A stretch of 64,000 bases of DNA from Austropuccinia psidii (taxonomy: Eukaryota > Basidiomycota > Pucciniomycetes > Pucciniales > Sphaerophragmiaceae): NCBI GenBank assembly GCA_023105745.1, contig JALGQZ010000002.1:76921285-76985284 (forward strand), written 5' to 3'. The position numbers and the translations under genes were made by a program. This document shows positions 35,064 to 47,553 of the stretch, piece by piece. Below the pieces are notes generated by a model. That model was not told the DNA's origin and searched no databases. It saw only the letters and a list, made by a program, of their open reading frames with translations. The number at the start of each line of letters is the position of its first letter. The stretch's first letter is position 1.

Positions 35064-37860
35064 CTCCCCTCCATAACACAACATCACCAGTTTATAATGT
35101 AACAGAACTGTTGGGTCTTGACGGAACCCGTTGCCTTTGTTGGGATGTCGGAAAGCTGATTATTTGTAGATACCCATTCTAGTTGAACCTTCTTACAAGC
35201 AATGTACTCGCTTATTAGGTTAAATTCTCATATTAAGTGCCATGTCTTCTTCCTGTTGATTGATGAGGTCAAAACTCTAACAGCGGTTTTGTTGTCTGAA
35301 AGCATTGTTGGGATTGTACTTCCTAAGATTGGTTGAAAAAGGTTCGATATCCAGATGCATTCTCTTGCTGCAAAGGATAGCGCCATATATTCCGCTTGTG
35401 CAGTCGATGATGCGACTGTTGACTGTTGCGTTGATTGTCAGGATATGGGATTTTTTCCATGTAAGATGATGTAACCGTGCAACGATTGATCTCCTTCCAC
35501 CCCCCAACTTGCATCCACATAACACTGTATTTCCGGTGATGAATTATTGTCCGCCATCAAGATTCCCAATGTTCTTGTGCCCCTTACATACGCAATAAGG
35601 TGTTCAAGAGCCTTCCAATGAGATTTGTTAGTGTTCATTGAAAATCTTGCCAAATAATTGACAGCATAAGCTATTTCAGGCCTAGATGCCTGTGCAATGT
35701 AAAGCAACATACCAATTCTTTTCAGATACGGTTTATCCATATTTAATGCAGGACTGGATTCAAGTTTACAATCTACAGGCAAAGGAGATTTAGATGTGAC
35801 ATTACTAGGATTAAGCCCAGTTAGTTTGTCTATCAAATCTGTCTGTAAGAATTTGTACCCTTGCGGTATCTTCTCAATGGTAATTCCTACAAGGCCACTG
35901 ATCTTTTCATCCCACTTCACTTTAATCTTCTTGTTAATTTCATGTGCTATCTTCTCCATCAGTTCCCTTGATGACGCAGTAATCGCCCCGTCATCAACAT
36001 GAATCCATAGTATGGATACGTCTGTTCCCTTGATTAACGTGTATGTACTTGGATCTTCATCATTTGATTGGAAACCAATCAAGGATAAAACTTCTTTGAG
36101 ATGTACCCACCAACACCGAGCCGCTTGCTTTGTCCTATATAAGGCTTTCTTCAGCGCCAGTACCTTAAATTTGGGAATGTTCATACCTTGAGGACACCAA
36201 ACAAACACAGGTTTGTCGATTACACTGTGTAAGAATGCCACTTTGACGTCAAATGTTTTCACGGGCCATTGTTTCAAAAGTGCTGTTGAAAACAATAGTT
36301 GTAACACATTGAACGTGGGTGTCGGCGCAAAGGTTTCGTCATAATTTATACCGTGGATTTGTTTAAAGCCTCGAGCAACTAGCCTGGCTTTGTAATGCTC
36401 AGGTTTCTTCACAAATACCCATTTGGTGCTGAGTATACTTTCATGAGGTACAATAGAGAGTGCATACCGTAAGTCCACAATATCAAATACCTGCTCCTCA
36501 TCCATACTCTTAAGCTCTTCCTTGATAGCGCCTATCCATTCAGTCTTTTCCGGTGATGACATGATGGCACGATATGTTGTTGGTAGAATATTCGCAGGAT
36601 CACTTCCGTTAGTCATCAAGTGTGTCAATTCATCTTGCTTTTTTATTTCATTTATCATTGATCGATCAAAAAGGTTGGTTGCTTGTATAGATTGTAGTCG
36701 TGACTTGTTATTTATGTCAGAGGAATAGAAGCTATTTTCATCAAATGTTGCACTTGCCGCCCTTACCACCGTTCTTTTTCCAGGCACCCAAAAAAGCCAA
36801 CCTTTTGAATCTTCAGCCAGACCTAAGTGATAACCGATAACTGCTCTTGAAGATAAGTCTTTTCTGGATGTGTGAATGTGGATGAATGACTTCGCTCCGA
36901 AAACCCGCAATAAGTCTAAAGAGGATTTTTTGTTACCCAAGATTTCAAATGGAGTCTTCTCCTCATTTCAGTGTAATGATTGATTAAAAATCCATGCTGC
37001 ATGTCTAAAAGCCCAAGGCCATAACATAGCAGGTAAGTTTGATGAGATAATCATTGCTCTTGCTATTTCAGATATTGTACAATTAGTTTGTTCAATCCTC
37101 CCATTTTGATGATGCTTGTAGGGCATGGAAAATTCATGAATTATGCCTCTATTCTTCAGGAATTCGCCGAGAATGTTTTTTTTGAATTCCGATCCGTTGT
37201 CGGTCCTAACAACTTTGATTTAATTGTCAGTAACATTAGTAAATTGAATAATCCAATGTTGTAATTTAGTTTTTGCTTCACTCTTATCCATTAATGGAAT
37301 AGCAACAACAACTCTTGAAAAAGCATCCTAAATCATCAGGATATATTTCATGTTGTTCATACTGAGGAGCAAAGGCCCCATTAGGTCAGCCACTATCACA
37401 TCACCAGCCTTCTTTATCATCTTCCAAGATGGATTTTTAATAGGTATGTGCTTACTCTTCGCAATAGAACACGGATTACATATGCCAATCTTCTGAAGGG
37501 TGAGAGGTTTGATACCGATAACGGCATTAAATTTTATCATGTGTTTAAAGTTCCTAATAGAAATATGGCCCATTTGTCGGTGCCACAATAAATTTAAATC
37601 AACACCATCAGCCCTTTTTTCATGGCGTTGGTCATGTGATACAAGAGGATTATATGGAGTAGGTGTAATAGCAGAGATATTCAAAGGAGAAGAGACAGGA
37701 AGAAGCCATTGGGAATTTTTCTTGAAACTAGTAAAGGTATTCCCAAATTGGTGCAGGATAAATTTGTTGTCGCAGAATTTGACGTCAATTGATTGATCCA
37801 GTAATTTTCCAATCGATAAGATGATTCCAGGAATTTCCTTACAGTAAATTACATCCTTGA
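35064..37860 (-). pseudogene. Copia-1 integrase, RT and RNase H (broken)
   Basis: Integrase: zinc-finger His pair in LLWHRQMGHISIRNFKHM, C-x2-C in ICNPCSI; core with IVADLMGP, RTDNGSEFKK and the Glu in HHQNGRIEQTN. RT: long open stretch (about 36940-35438) with ALYRTKQAARCWW and active site HVDD where copia elements usually have YVDD; Copia-2 and Copia-3 share HVDD. RNase H: DASWGVEGD, then TVASSTAQAEYMA. Stops: near 37328 (before DAFSRV), in DN.IKVVR, after NQSLH, and TGA 35438-35440 at a conserved Trp (compare NPIGWQSK in Copia-2). A frameshift near 37685-37885 separates it from gag. Confidence 0.9.
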
Positions 37861-39579
37861 TCTCCAGAATGTCATTCCCAATCCTCAGATTAATTCTCCA
37901 ATGCCGACTACCATAAATTTATGATTAGATGCAACAGATAAATTCATGTTAGTCGGTGACATTGATGTGAACAGAGAGATGTCGCCTAATACTGAGTGAG
38001 TCACACCAGAGTCCAGCAACGCTTTGAGAGATTCAATTGAGGGTGAAGTATCAAAACTTGCGACATTAGCTTGCTGTTTAAATTTGAATCTTGATTCATT
38101 TGCTTTAATTTTCACTGGACAAGTTGGTGTCCAATGTCCCAGTTCACCACAATAGTAGCAAGGCCTCGAAGGATCATATGTTTTCTTCTTCTTCCCGGCG
38201 TGATCATTATCAGTAGTGGGTTTCCGCGGCTCTGAGGATGATCTTGATTTCATATTATCTTATTTTGGCTTGTGGCCAGGAAAAGAGGCATTAATTCGAG
38301 CAAGGTCGGTGCTATGATCAAAGCTAGGAGATGCAGTGTTGATTTGTCAAATCATATCTAGTAAGTCTTCAGTGTGTACTTGGAGATGAGGATTAGTCGC
38401 CAGCCTAGTATTCAGGGCTGCAGTGATGTGGTCACGAAGCGAAGGAACTGAAAAATAAATTGCAAAGGTTGCGATTTTTTCTGAATTTAAAGGACCAATC
38501 TGGTTTTTGATTTTCGAAATTGCTTCATGGACAGAAATGGCGTACTTTTCTATGTTGTCAAGCCAATTTGTTGGATTGAAAATTGTTTTGGCATGGTGAA
38601 AAATAGAGGACCAAGAGGTTTTATTATATCTCCTCCTTATTGGCTGATATATTTGTTGTGCATCAAGTTTTGTCATTGACAAAGTGATTGAGTCATAGAC
38701 ATTGTAGTCAATACTGTTTTTGATAAATGATATAGCTACGAGATTTTGCAGGTGGTTGTCGTCATTGGCGTTCTCTTCAAAGTATTCAATTTCGCCATTG
38801 TAGTACATCCTCCAGGTGTTAGCTGGCGCCTCTTTTGTGGCTTCCAGACTAAAATATTAGTAATTTAATAAACTAATAAGGAGTGGAATACTATAAATCT
38901 TACTTTAATAGACGCGTCACTGGTGCTAATATGATGTACTGTTGGAACTAAGGCTTCAACAGTATTAATAAAGTGTAAAAGTGAATTTAATCACTTAAAA
39001 GGTGAGAGCGCTAATATTTCTAAAATAAAATGTAAGTAATTTTAATTGTAGAAATATATTTGGTTAAGAGCTCTGAGCATTAATTCAAAGAGAATTAATC
39101 CTCTTTAAATGTTGTAATTACAAATTTGAAATCAAAACAATGTAAAATAATTCTGTTTTGAATGAAGAAAGATTTGCTATGGTAGTAGGAGCAAATGTAA
39201 CAACAAAATTAATGACATAGTGGGAGCATATACTATGACACATTGAGTGATTAGTCATAGCAACAAGATTTAATTCATCTTATAATAATATGAATTTAAG
39301 TATTTAAAATTTATACAAAGAATTGAGAGAAAATGAGACAAAAATTCAAAGAAAGTAATTGGGGTCTGTATAGCAGGTAAAGGTTTACATGCTTGCAGGC
39401 TCACACCAGGCGTGAAGAAGACTCTTTGACCATGAGGTAAAATTGATGCCATCATATGTAAGACGAGGTCGTATTCGTTTGGCTAATTGAGAGAAGCAAT
39501 GGAATATCTCAGCCTGCTTATCAGCTTGGAGCAGGAGATCCATCTCTGTGCCGGATACTATTTGACTTGGTTTGTTCAT
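37861..39579 (-). pseudogene. Copia-1 gag and protease (split by a solo LTR)
   Basis: Gag starts at 39579 (MNKPSQIVSGTEMDLLLQAD...; Copia-2 also has LQADKQAEIF). At SKSLLHAW it is interrupted by the LTR 38817-39405 and resumes in frame as MYYNGEIEYFEEN. Zinc knuckle CYYCGELGHWTPTC is canonical (C-x2-C-x4-H-x4-C). Protease: ALLDSGVTHSVLG (DSG catalytic motif). A stop follows EDLLDMI near 38347 and another precedes MKSRSSS. Confidence 0.88.
38817..39405. mobile_element. 589-bp solo LTR inside Copia-1 gag
   Basis: Starts TGTTAGCTGGCGCC and ends GCAGGCTCACA, flanked by CCAGG on both sides (38812-38816 and 39406-39410). Removing it plus one CCAGG restores the gag frame exactly (594 bp, a multiple of three). 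One LTR with a perfect 5-bp duplication and no internal region indicates LTR-LTR recombination. The family is not otherwise present here; orientation is unclear. Confidence 0.85.
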
Positions 39580-39724
39580 TATAGGAGATGTTGAAAAAAC
39601 TTTGCCGGATCGAGTGGTCGATGGGTCCGGGATGTAAGGATTCTATAAGCTAAACGGAGATAGGTAGACAAGGGTGTAGTAAATATAAGATCTTGGTTTA
39701 TCAAGGATGATTACGCTGCTGGCA

Positions 39725-39738
39725 GTCGGCCCATAACC
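39725..39738 (-). promoter_or_regulatory. Copia-1 primer-binding site
   Basis: In sense, the LTR ends ...AAATAACA and is followed at once by GGTTATGGGCC. This is complementary to the anticodon-arm sequence of eukaryotic initiator tRNA-Met, as in copia-type half-tRNA priming. Copia-2 has the same start (GGTTATGGGC). Confidence 0.7.
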
Positions 39739-40168
39739 TGTTATTTTATTATATTATTTTTGATTTCTTGACTAAACTAATATTATAAATAAATAGGTAT
39801 AGTTTGTAATTACAAATATTAATTGATCTCCCCTGAGATAAGTGTACCTATTTATTAAGTAACAATTTTAATTGTTAGTTCAAGATAATAAAATATAATA
39901 AAAATAAAAATTTAAATGAAAGAAAGATCTCCCCTGAGATAAGCGTACCTATTTATTAAGTAAAAATCTTCATTGTTAGTTCAAGATAATAAAATATAAT
40001 AAAAATAAAAATTTAAATGAAAGAAAGATCTCCCCTAAGGAACAGATCTTTCTTTCTTGATTGTAAATTTAAGTATCAGACTTTTGTGTTATGCATATTC
40101 AATAATATTGTCACTATGTTAGGTTTTAGCTATAATTTTGTCACTTGTATTGTTACAATGTTACAACA
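39739..40168 (-). repeat. Copia-1 5' LTR (430 bp, internal duplication)
   Basis: Same ends as the 3' LTR, but about 105 bp longer. The block beginning GATCTCCCCTGAGATAAG and running through AAATGAAAGAAA is present twice in tandem (from about 39825 and 39927). Because the LTRs were equal at insertion, the duplication arose later or was lost from the other copy. Confidence 0.88.
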
Positions 40169-40226
40169 GCAATTCCTCGTGTGATCCAAGCCAAAACTAG
40201 GAATTCAGATGTTTGCTCAAGCGCCC
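40169..40226. other. 58-bp host island between Copia-1 and Copia-2
   Basis: Begins with the Copia-1 target copy GCAAT and ends with the Copia-2 target CGCCC. It joins 34740 to 55503 once both elements are removed, so it is upstream sequence of the secreted-protein gene. Confidence 0.75.
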
Positions 40227-40628
40227 TGTTGTATTGAATATTACATAATTCAATACAGATAAGAAAAATAAAACCTAATTAGATGATAAACCATTTTGAA
40301 TATGCATAACACATCCTACAATATTTAAAATCAATTCGAAAAGGAAGATCTCTCCTCAGGGGAGATCTTTCCTTATTATTTTTATTTTTTATTTTACCAA
40401 TCTTCTATAGGTATGCTAATCCTCTTAAAGGGGAGATCTTTCCTTATTATTTTTATTTTTTATTTTACCAATCTGCTATAGGTACGCTAATCCTCTTAAA
40501 GGGGGTATTAATAAAAATTAATATTATTGATTAGTTGTACCTAGATAGTTCTATAAAACCATATCGTTTTATTTAGTAAAATTCAAAATAAAAAAAATTT
40601 ACATATATAAATCTGCCGATTTATAACA
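40227..40628 (+). repeat. Copia-2 5' LTR (402 bp) with tandem repeat
   Basis: TGTTGTATTGAATATT...CCGATTTATAACA, followed by the primer site GGTTATGGGC. It contains a tandem repeat of about 80 bp (from about 40357 and 40430) with GGGGAGATCTTTCC and a T-rich run. The 3' LTR has an extra partial unit. Confidence 0.92.
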
Positions 40629-40824
40629 GGTTATGGGCTGCGTACCTTAATAACTATCTCGCTACTATAATATTTTAGATCTCTTTCTCCTTCATTTTAC
40701 TTACTCAACTTTCCACTTGTTTCTATCTGCTCATTTTTATTTTCCACTGATATCAATCATAAAACTGGCACCTCCTATAACTCGATCAAACCAAAACTTC
40801 AACAATTCTCCCTCACATTCCAAC

Positions 40825-43155
40825 ATGCCTGACTCAAAAGATACATCCATGGATGACTTCAATATCATTCTACAAGCTGACAAGCAAGCAGAAATTTTTC
40901 AGAGATTCATTAACCTGGCTGAAAAGATTAAACTGCGACTGCAGAATGATGGTGCTAATTTCAATTTATGGTCAAAAAATATGATCATCACTTGGACAAC
41001 TTACTTCATTGGTGATCCCAACTATTTTCAACAAACAACCGCTGACGACAACATCAAGAGGAATCTAATCACTCGCATTTTTATTGAACATAGTGTCGAT
41101 AATGCTGTCTATGAGGCAGTAACTTCTCGTATTCTAAACTCTGATGCCCATCAAATATACCAAGCTCTGAAAGACAGATTCAACCGCCCTTCATGGTCTT
41201 CAGTTGTTTTTCACGCAAGCAGCATATTTAAAAACTCTTTGGACTGATCAGAGAACATCAATGAATATGCCATGACCATCAATGAGGCTATTCAAAACTT
41301 AGAACATCAGTTAGGGCCGATCAACTCTGAAACAATTGCAACGTTGGCAATTTATTTTGCTGTACCATCCATGCATCAACTCATAACACCTGCAATTAAT
41401 ACTCTCATGGCGACTAATCCCGATATAAAGGTTCGGCCGGATGACCTGCTTAACATGATTAGACAAATTTTGACTGCCTCACCTTCGTTTGACCATAGTA
41501 ATGAAATTGCTAGAATTAATGCGGCATCAAAATTTGGACGGAAGGAACCCTTTTCACCAACCAATCAAAGATCTCCTAATACACATCGCCCTGGGAACCC
41601 CAGGACTGCTTCTTCAAGTCGCCAATTTGATACGAGAACGCCTAGTTCTTGTTTTCCGTGTCATTATTGCGGAGAAGCTGGACACTGGTCACCAAATTGT
41701 CTGATTAAGGCAAAGGCAAATGAGATAAAATCTCGGGCGGTTCATCGGCCTGTGAATGTGGCTGGGATGGGTGTGGTTCCTTCTCTAGAAAATAATGAAG
41801 CTTTACTGGATTTGGGAGCGACTCACCCAGTTGTAGGCAACATCTCATTATTCACGTCTCTGAAACCAACTGACATGACATTGTCTGTTGCTTCATCCGA
41901 ATCATTCAAAGTAAATGCCATAGGAACTATTGTTTTGCATACCTCATATGGTACAATGAGAATAAACAATGTCTTATACTGCAATAACATACCCGGGGTA
42001 ATCCTTTCGATTGGTCACCTCTTAAATGAGGGGTTTTCAATATATTTTTTGAATGATTCTTTCACTATATCTACCTTGACTATTAATGTTAGAACCACAA
42101 AGAAACACAATAAATGGTTCATTCCTTTCAAATCTACAATTAATGAATCTATTTTTTCTAAACCCGTAAATTCAACTATGTCTTTGATAACATCTCCTGA
42201 TTTGCATACAATTGATCATAGTCTGTTATGGCACAGAAGACTTAGCCACTTATCAATTAGGCATTTAAGCCGTATGCAGAAATTTAAAGTTGTTGATGGC
42301 ATTCCAAATCTATCTTTCCAAGACATCAAGTTATGTCATGATTGTTCCATTTCAAAGAGCCAACACTGCCCTGTGAAATCCAGGTCACGTAATATGGTAA
42401 ATATACCTGGCGATTTAATTGTGGCTTACCTGATGGGTCCTTATCCGTCAAGTTTGAATCATAAAAAATACATCCTGATGATTCAAGATTCTTTCTCACG
42501 AGTTGTTGTGGCTATTGCTTTGGCTAATAAGACTGAGGCCAAGACCTACTTAATAAATTCGATAAAGCAATTTATGAATGTAACAGGTCATCGAATTAAA
42601 ACAGTACGAACAGACAATGGTACGGAATTCAAAAATCAACTCCTCAATGACTTTTTAGTGCATTATGGAATCATTCATGAATACTTGATGCCATATGAAC
42701 ATCATCAAAATGGGAGAATTGAAAGAACGAATCGGACGATTTCTGAAATGGCTCGTACCTCTCTTCTGGCTGCAAGATTGCCATCATTTTTATGGCCATG
42801 GGCTTTTTGCCACTCAGTTTGGATCTTTAATAGATATTTACATGCTGACGATACTAAAACACCTTTTGAGTTGCTTGGAAAGAAGTGTCCTAGCTTGGAT
42901 ATGCTTCGTGTGTTTGGCACAAAATTGTTCATTTATAACCATAACTTCAAGAAGAATTTTATGCCTAGAGCAACTGTTGGTTTTCACTTAGGGGTTTCGG
43001 AAGATTCAAAGGGATGGCTTTTTTGGGTACCTGGGAAGAATACTATTATTAAATCGGCAAGTGTCTCTTTTGATGAATCAACTCTTTACGATGGTATGGT
43101 GAATGCTAGTGATGTTCATTCTATACAAGTAAAGAACATTTTTAATGGATCAATG
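40825..43155 (+). pseudogene. Copia-2 gag, protease, integrase (5' half of gag-pol)
   Basis: ATG 40825 (MPDSKDTSMDDFNIILQADK); chosen because Copia-1 starts at the same place. Gag has TGA at 41245-41247 after KNSLD, where Copia-1 has NWLD, probably a lost Trp. Zinc knuckle CHYCGEAGHWSPNC is canonical. Protease motif reads ALLDLGATHPVVG (DLG, not DSG), a likely inactivating change. Integrase: LLWHRRLSHLS...KLCHDCSI zinc finger; core IVAYLMGP (first catalytic Asp changed to Tyr; Copia-1 has ADLMGP), RTDNGTEFKN, HHQNGRIERTN. The frame is cut at FNGSM (43155) by Ty3-C and resumes at 53479. Confidence 0.92.
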
Positions 43156-44794
43156 TGTCACAGAGGCTCTTATGGAAGCAAGAGGGCCTGGCACTCAGGA
43201 AACAAGAACTCACTTGGAGGGCTCCAAAAGATGATAAGAAATACTATGGAATATATTTCTTAAGCAGGAAATAGAGAGAGGACAAATATGCCAAAGATAA
43301 CAAAGAATAAGAAGAATGAAGCCAGAGGCCAAAATAAAAGGAAGCCAAAGCCAAGAAGCCAACCAAGTGAATCCCCAATTCACTGTTTCAACCTGCCAGA
43401 AAGAACAATGGAATTAGTAAAGGATATGACCACCAATATCCACTGACAGGCGAAGAAAGAGAGAGAAGAAGGTTCTAATGACTGACTTAAGATTATCAGT
43501 ATTAACTTTAATAATGTAAAAGAAAATAAGGATAAAAATAAATCCAATATATTAATTAACTGGGGAAAAAGTCCCCCAGGTGATGAAAGGTGGCCGGTAT
43601 ATGTGAAAAGCTGAAAGATTGATCCTGGAAGGTGGATCAATGACTGTATTGTCCGAATCGGGAAATACAGTTCTGGCCATCTTGAAATTTGAACTGTGTG
43701 ATGGAATTCACACAGTGGAATAAGAAATGGCCCAATTGGGCCAAGGCCATACAGGTTGATTGAATAAGGCCTGTACGGATGAATTGGGTTGTCCAAGGAG
43801 TATTGAATACTTGATGTCTTGACAACTGATTTAAATGATGTAATACCTCTTGAGAATTGACCTTAGAATAACCCTGAATGAATTGTACCAACCCAACTCC
43901 TGCAGATACAGGTGGTTGGGATCCTTGAATGATCTTCTGAATTGCCGCCATGGCTTGCCAGACTGATGAGCTGAAAAGTCCTCCTTTGAAATGGGCGTTG
44001 GAATTATGGACCTTGAAATGCAAAGGTGGAATTGGGTCCTGAAAACGTCACCATTGGATTGCTGAGTAAAAATGGTGCATAATGGTATATAATACCATAT
44101 ATGCACCACACCTGCAATCTTGAGTACGGAGTGCATGAAGGAAAGGAAAGAATTCACCTTAAGTTGAGGGGAAGGCTTTGCTGAGCTGATCTGGTGGCCT
44201 CTGGTGGTTTCCAGAGGCCATGGTGGTCCATGGCCAAAATTGGGTCCTACGGGATTTATGGCCAAAAGGGTGTCCAAGAGGGATTTGGTCATTTTTGGGT
44301 CCAAGGAAATCATGGCCAAAATTGGCTCAGGTGGGCCTAGGTGGCTGGCCCCTTTGGCCCCTTTTGGCCTCATTGGATTAGGACAAAAGGGGCCTAACTG
44401 GCCTACGGACTGTAGAAGCCGTAGGGGGCCTAAATGGCCCAAAAAGGCCATTTAGGCCAAAACCCCCATAATGAAAGGGGTTGGCCAGGGGCCAATTATG
44501 ATGGCTAGGGGGTCCAGAACCCCCTGGAAGATAAAAGGACCCCCCCAGGCCCAAAATAAAAGATGAAGGCCTGGGGGTTGGTGAGGTGGAAATTGGCCAA
44601 GAAGGCCAATGATGGCAGGATATGGCCTGAGGCCATAAATGATGGTTGAGAGGGGCTATGGCGTAAAAACCATAAATCACCCAAGGGGGCCAATTGGCCA
44701 TAAAGGACATGAAGGGACCAATTGGCCCCATCTGGGCTCCAGGTTGGATTGCCACAGCCATCATGGAGGAGGGCCAAAACTCGTGGTTGTGACA
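43156..44794 (-). repeat. Ty3-C 3' LTR (1639 bp)
   Basis: Plus-strand ends TGTCACAGAGGC and GGTTGTGACA. The polypurine tract (sense GGTAGGGGGGTAC) follows at 44795-44807. It differs from the 5' LTR by several small indels although the total lengths agree. Confidence 0.93.
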
Positions 44795-45582
44795 GTACCC
44801 CCCTACCTTGAATGGTGAGCTCCTGAGCACCAAGATAAGGTAGAAGCCTGTTGAGGCTATTAAGACGGATTGGACGGAGGGATTCCAGAGGTATTTGATC
44901 TTTGAAAAGAAAAATTTTGAACTGATAATAGTGTTGGCATATGAATTGAGGTTGACGTAGTCTTCTCTTGACATTTGGCTTTGAAAATGTTGAAGGATTG
45001 AATTGACGTAGAATTTTGGCATAAAGATTATAATAAAAGAGAATTGAAATAATAAAGAAAGGAAATAAAAGAAAATGAAACAAAACAGAAAAAGAAATAA
45101 AAAGACAAATTTTGAGGGGGAGTCCAATCGTCATCACGGATTTTGATAATTGAATTGAGAGTGGCCAGGGTACCTGGAAAAGAGATTTGATGCCAGGTGC
45201 TCACAAAGTGGCCAAGGTGATGTTTTGGACAGATTGTAGACCCCTCGGGGAAGTGCACACCGGGAGAGGAACTTACTTTTGGTAGTTGCCAATCCCACCA
45301 GTGCCATAAAAGAAAACAAACTGGTTAAGGATTGAATTGAATTGGGAAACTTGGAAAAGAAGTAAAAGGGTGAATGGCCCATTTGTCCAAGCAAAAATGG
45401 CCATAATTTTGGAATTGAATGTTGAAAAGCCAGGCCAAGATCTGTGTCCAAAATTGCAAAGTGCTCACAGAGTGGCCAAGGTGATGCTTACAACAGATAA
45501 GGGTAGAATACCGCGAAAGGTGCATACCAGGAGTGGGACTTACTTTTGGTAATTCCTCTCCCCACCAAGCACCATAAATGAA
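44795..45582 (-). repeat. Ty3-C 3' region with direct repeats
   Basis: Two direct repeats of about 150 bp (45430-45578 and 45163-45309), each with ACCAAAAGTAAGT and a CACCTTGGCCACT block, then AT-rich sequence and the polypurine tract. No gene is supported. The donor-like AAAAGTAAGT in both units could matter for RNA processing. Confidence 0.7.
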
Positions 45583-47553
45583 TCAAGCTTTTGAAGAATT
45601 GGGACCCGGCTTGTCAGGATATAAAGAATGAAAATCTTTGACAAGTTCAGGACAATTCTTGAGGTTTTCGGCTGGTTCCCAAGTGGATCTTTCTGGGTCT
45701 TGACAGAAACCTTTCCATTCCACCAGATACCATAATTTTCTTCTCTTGAGCTTTGAGTCCAGTATTTGAGAGACTTCCCATTCCTCTTCTTCTTCAATGA
45801 TGATTGGAGGAGGAGGCTCTTGATGCCTCTTTGGGATTGTTGATGTCTTGACTGGTTCCAAAAGTGAGATATGGAAGACTGGGTGGATGGATTTCCATTG
45901 AGATGGAAGCTTGAGGTGGTAAGCATGAGAACTGACTTTCTTCAAGATTTGAAAAGGACCCAACCATCTTTCGGATAGTTTTTTGGTGGGTCTGGTTGAT
46001 TTGATGTTCTTGGAAGAAAGCCATACCATGTCACCAGGGTTGAAAACAGGTGGACTTGCTCTACCTTTATCTGCATACCTCTTAAACCGGTTTATGGCGA
46101 TTTCAAGTTCTCTCTTGACATCTTGCTGTACTGATTGGATTTTTGTTTATAACTTTCCAGCAGGAGTATCTTGAGTGATGTGAACTGAATCAAATTGTGG
46201 ATCTCTTCCATAAACAGTGAAAAACGGTGATTGCTTGGTTGAAGAGTGATCAGAATTATTGTAGGCAAATTCAGCCAGAGGGAGCCAGGTGTTCCAATCA
46301 TCTTGATGATAACTGACATACATCCGAAGATACTGTTCTAGTATCTGATCTACCCTCTCTGTCTGTCCATCAGTTTCTGGATGATAAGCAGTTGACAAGT
46401 CTCTTGAAATCTTGAGCTGCTGACAAAGATTGGTCCAGATGGAAGAAACAAAGAGTGAACCTCTATCACTGACAATGCTTGATGGAAGGTCATTCTTTGA
46501 GAAAATATTCTTGATGAATAAATGGGCCAAATCCAGTGAAGTGATTGAAGACATTGTTGGAATAAAAACCGCCATTTTTGAGAATCTGTCCAGTATGACA
46601 AGGATTGAGTCAAAGGAATTGGACAGTGGCAGTTGAGTGATGAAATCCATTGAGAGACAAATCCAAGGACCATTTGGAATTGGAAGAGGCTTGAGGAATC
46701 CAAACTTCTTATGATGAATATTCTTGTTTCTTGAACACTGTTGACAGGATGAAACATAATCCTTGATGAATTGAGTCATGCCGGACCAGTGGAAATCCTG
46801 CTTGACAAGTTTGAGAGTCTTCTCTTGGCCAGGGTGTCCAGCTAGAGGAGAATCGTGACGCTTTTGAAGAATGCTGAGTTGAATTGTGGAGTCATTTGGG
46901 ACTACCACCCAATCTTTGAAGAGAAGAAGTTGGGAGGAGGAATCAATAGAATAATCTTGGACAGATTTACCTTTACCCAAATCTTCAAGGATACTTCTGT
47001 ACTGAGGATCTTGCCATACTGCCTTCTGAATTGAGTCAATCAGATTTGAAAATGACTCCACCTTGACTGCAAAGAACTTTGAGGGTTGAACTACATCTTG
47101 CTTAATGAGTTGCTGAAAATTCATTGGATTCTTGGTGATGAAATCCTCCCCCCTCTCCGGATAAACGTCGTCCCGACGTGATAAAGCATCCGGAAGAGTA
47201 TCCAGGCGGCCAGGGCGGTAAGTGATTGAGAAATGAAATTCAGAAAGGAATTCAGCCCAACGGGCTTGACGGCGAGTAAGGATCTTTGATGACATAAAGT
47301 ACTGAAGAGAAGAATGATCGGTGAGAACTTCAAAAGGGGAAGACAGAGAAAGAAGAAAAGCCCTCCAGCGCTTGAGAGCCCAGACTATGCCAAGGAGTTC
47401 CTTGTCATGAATCTCATAGTTAAGCTCCGCTGGAATAAGCTTGCGGCTGTCGAATGCAATGGGATGTTTTCCTGAGTCAGAGACCTGACTCAGTACAGCA
47501 CCCAAGGCATAATTGGATGCATCGGTCTCTACAATGGTGGGTAGAGAAGGATT
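45583..47553 (-). pseudogene. Ty3-C RNase H, integrase, chromodomain (one stop)
   Basis: Open from [12 protein letters not shown] through RNase H ([30 protein letters not shown]) and integrase. The zinc finger is RHDSPLAGHPGQ...SSCQQC; the core has SMDFITQ, IVSDRGS and ETDGQTERVD, all three catalytic acids present. TAA at 46147-46149 after DTPAGKL replaces a Ser codon (Ty3-A and Ty3-B read LSTK). In the same frame the GPF tail (LGPFQILKK) and chromodomain (EWEVSQILDSKLKRRKLWYLVEWKGF) follow to TGA at 45583. The chromodomain is expected to direct integration to marked chromatin. Confidence 0.92.

Larger units (their letters stand above)
34741..40168 (-). mobile_element. Copia-1: full-length Ty1/copia retrotransposon
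   Basis: Minus-strand copia element, 5.4 kb: 3' LTR 34741-35063, pol, gag, 5' LTR 39739-40168, flanked by GCAAT (34736-34740 and 40169-40173). Order gag-protease-integrase-RT-RNase H is copia type (integrase before RT). Polypurine tract GGAGGGGAG lies beside the 3' LTR. It carries nonsense codons, a frameshift and a solo LTR in gag, so it is inactive. It lies 58 bp from Copia-2 in the opposite orientation. Confidence 0.95.

Noticed and set aside
44378..45137. Overlapping minus-strand frames of 210-249 codons
   Set aside because: They span the junction of the Ty3-C 3' LTR, polypurine tract and 3' UTR. Equivalent frames in Ty3-A and Ty3-B are broken differently.
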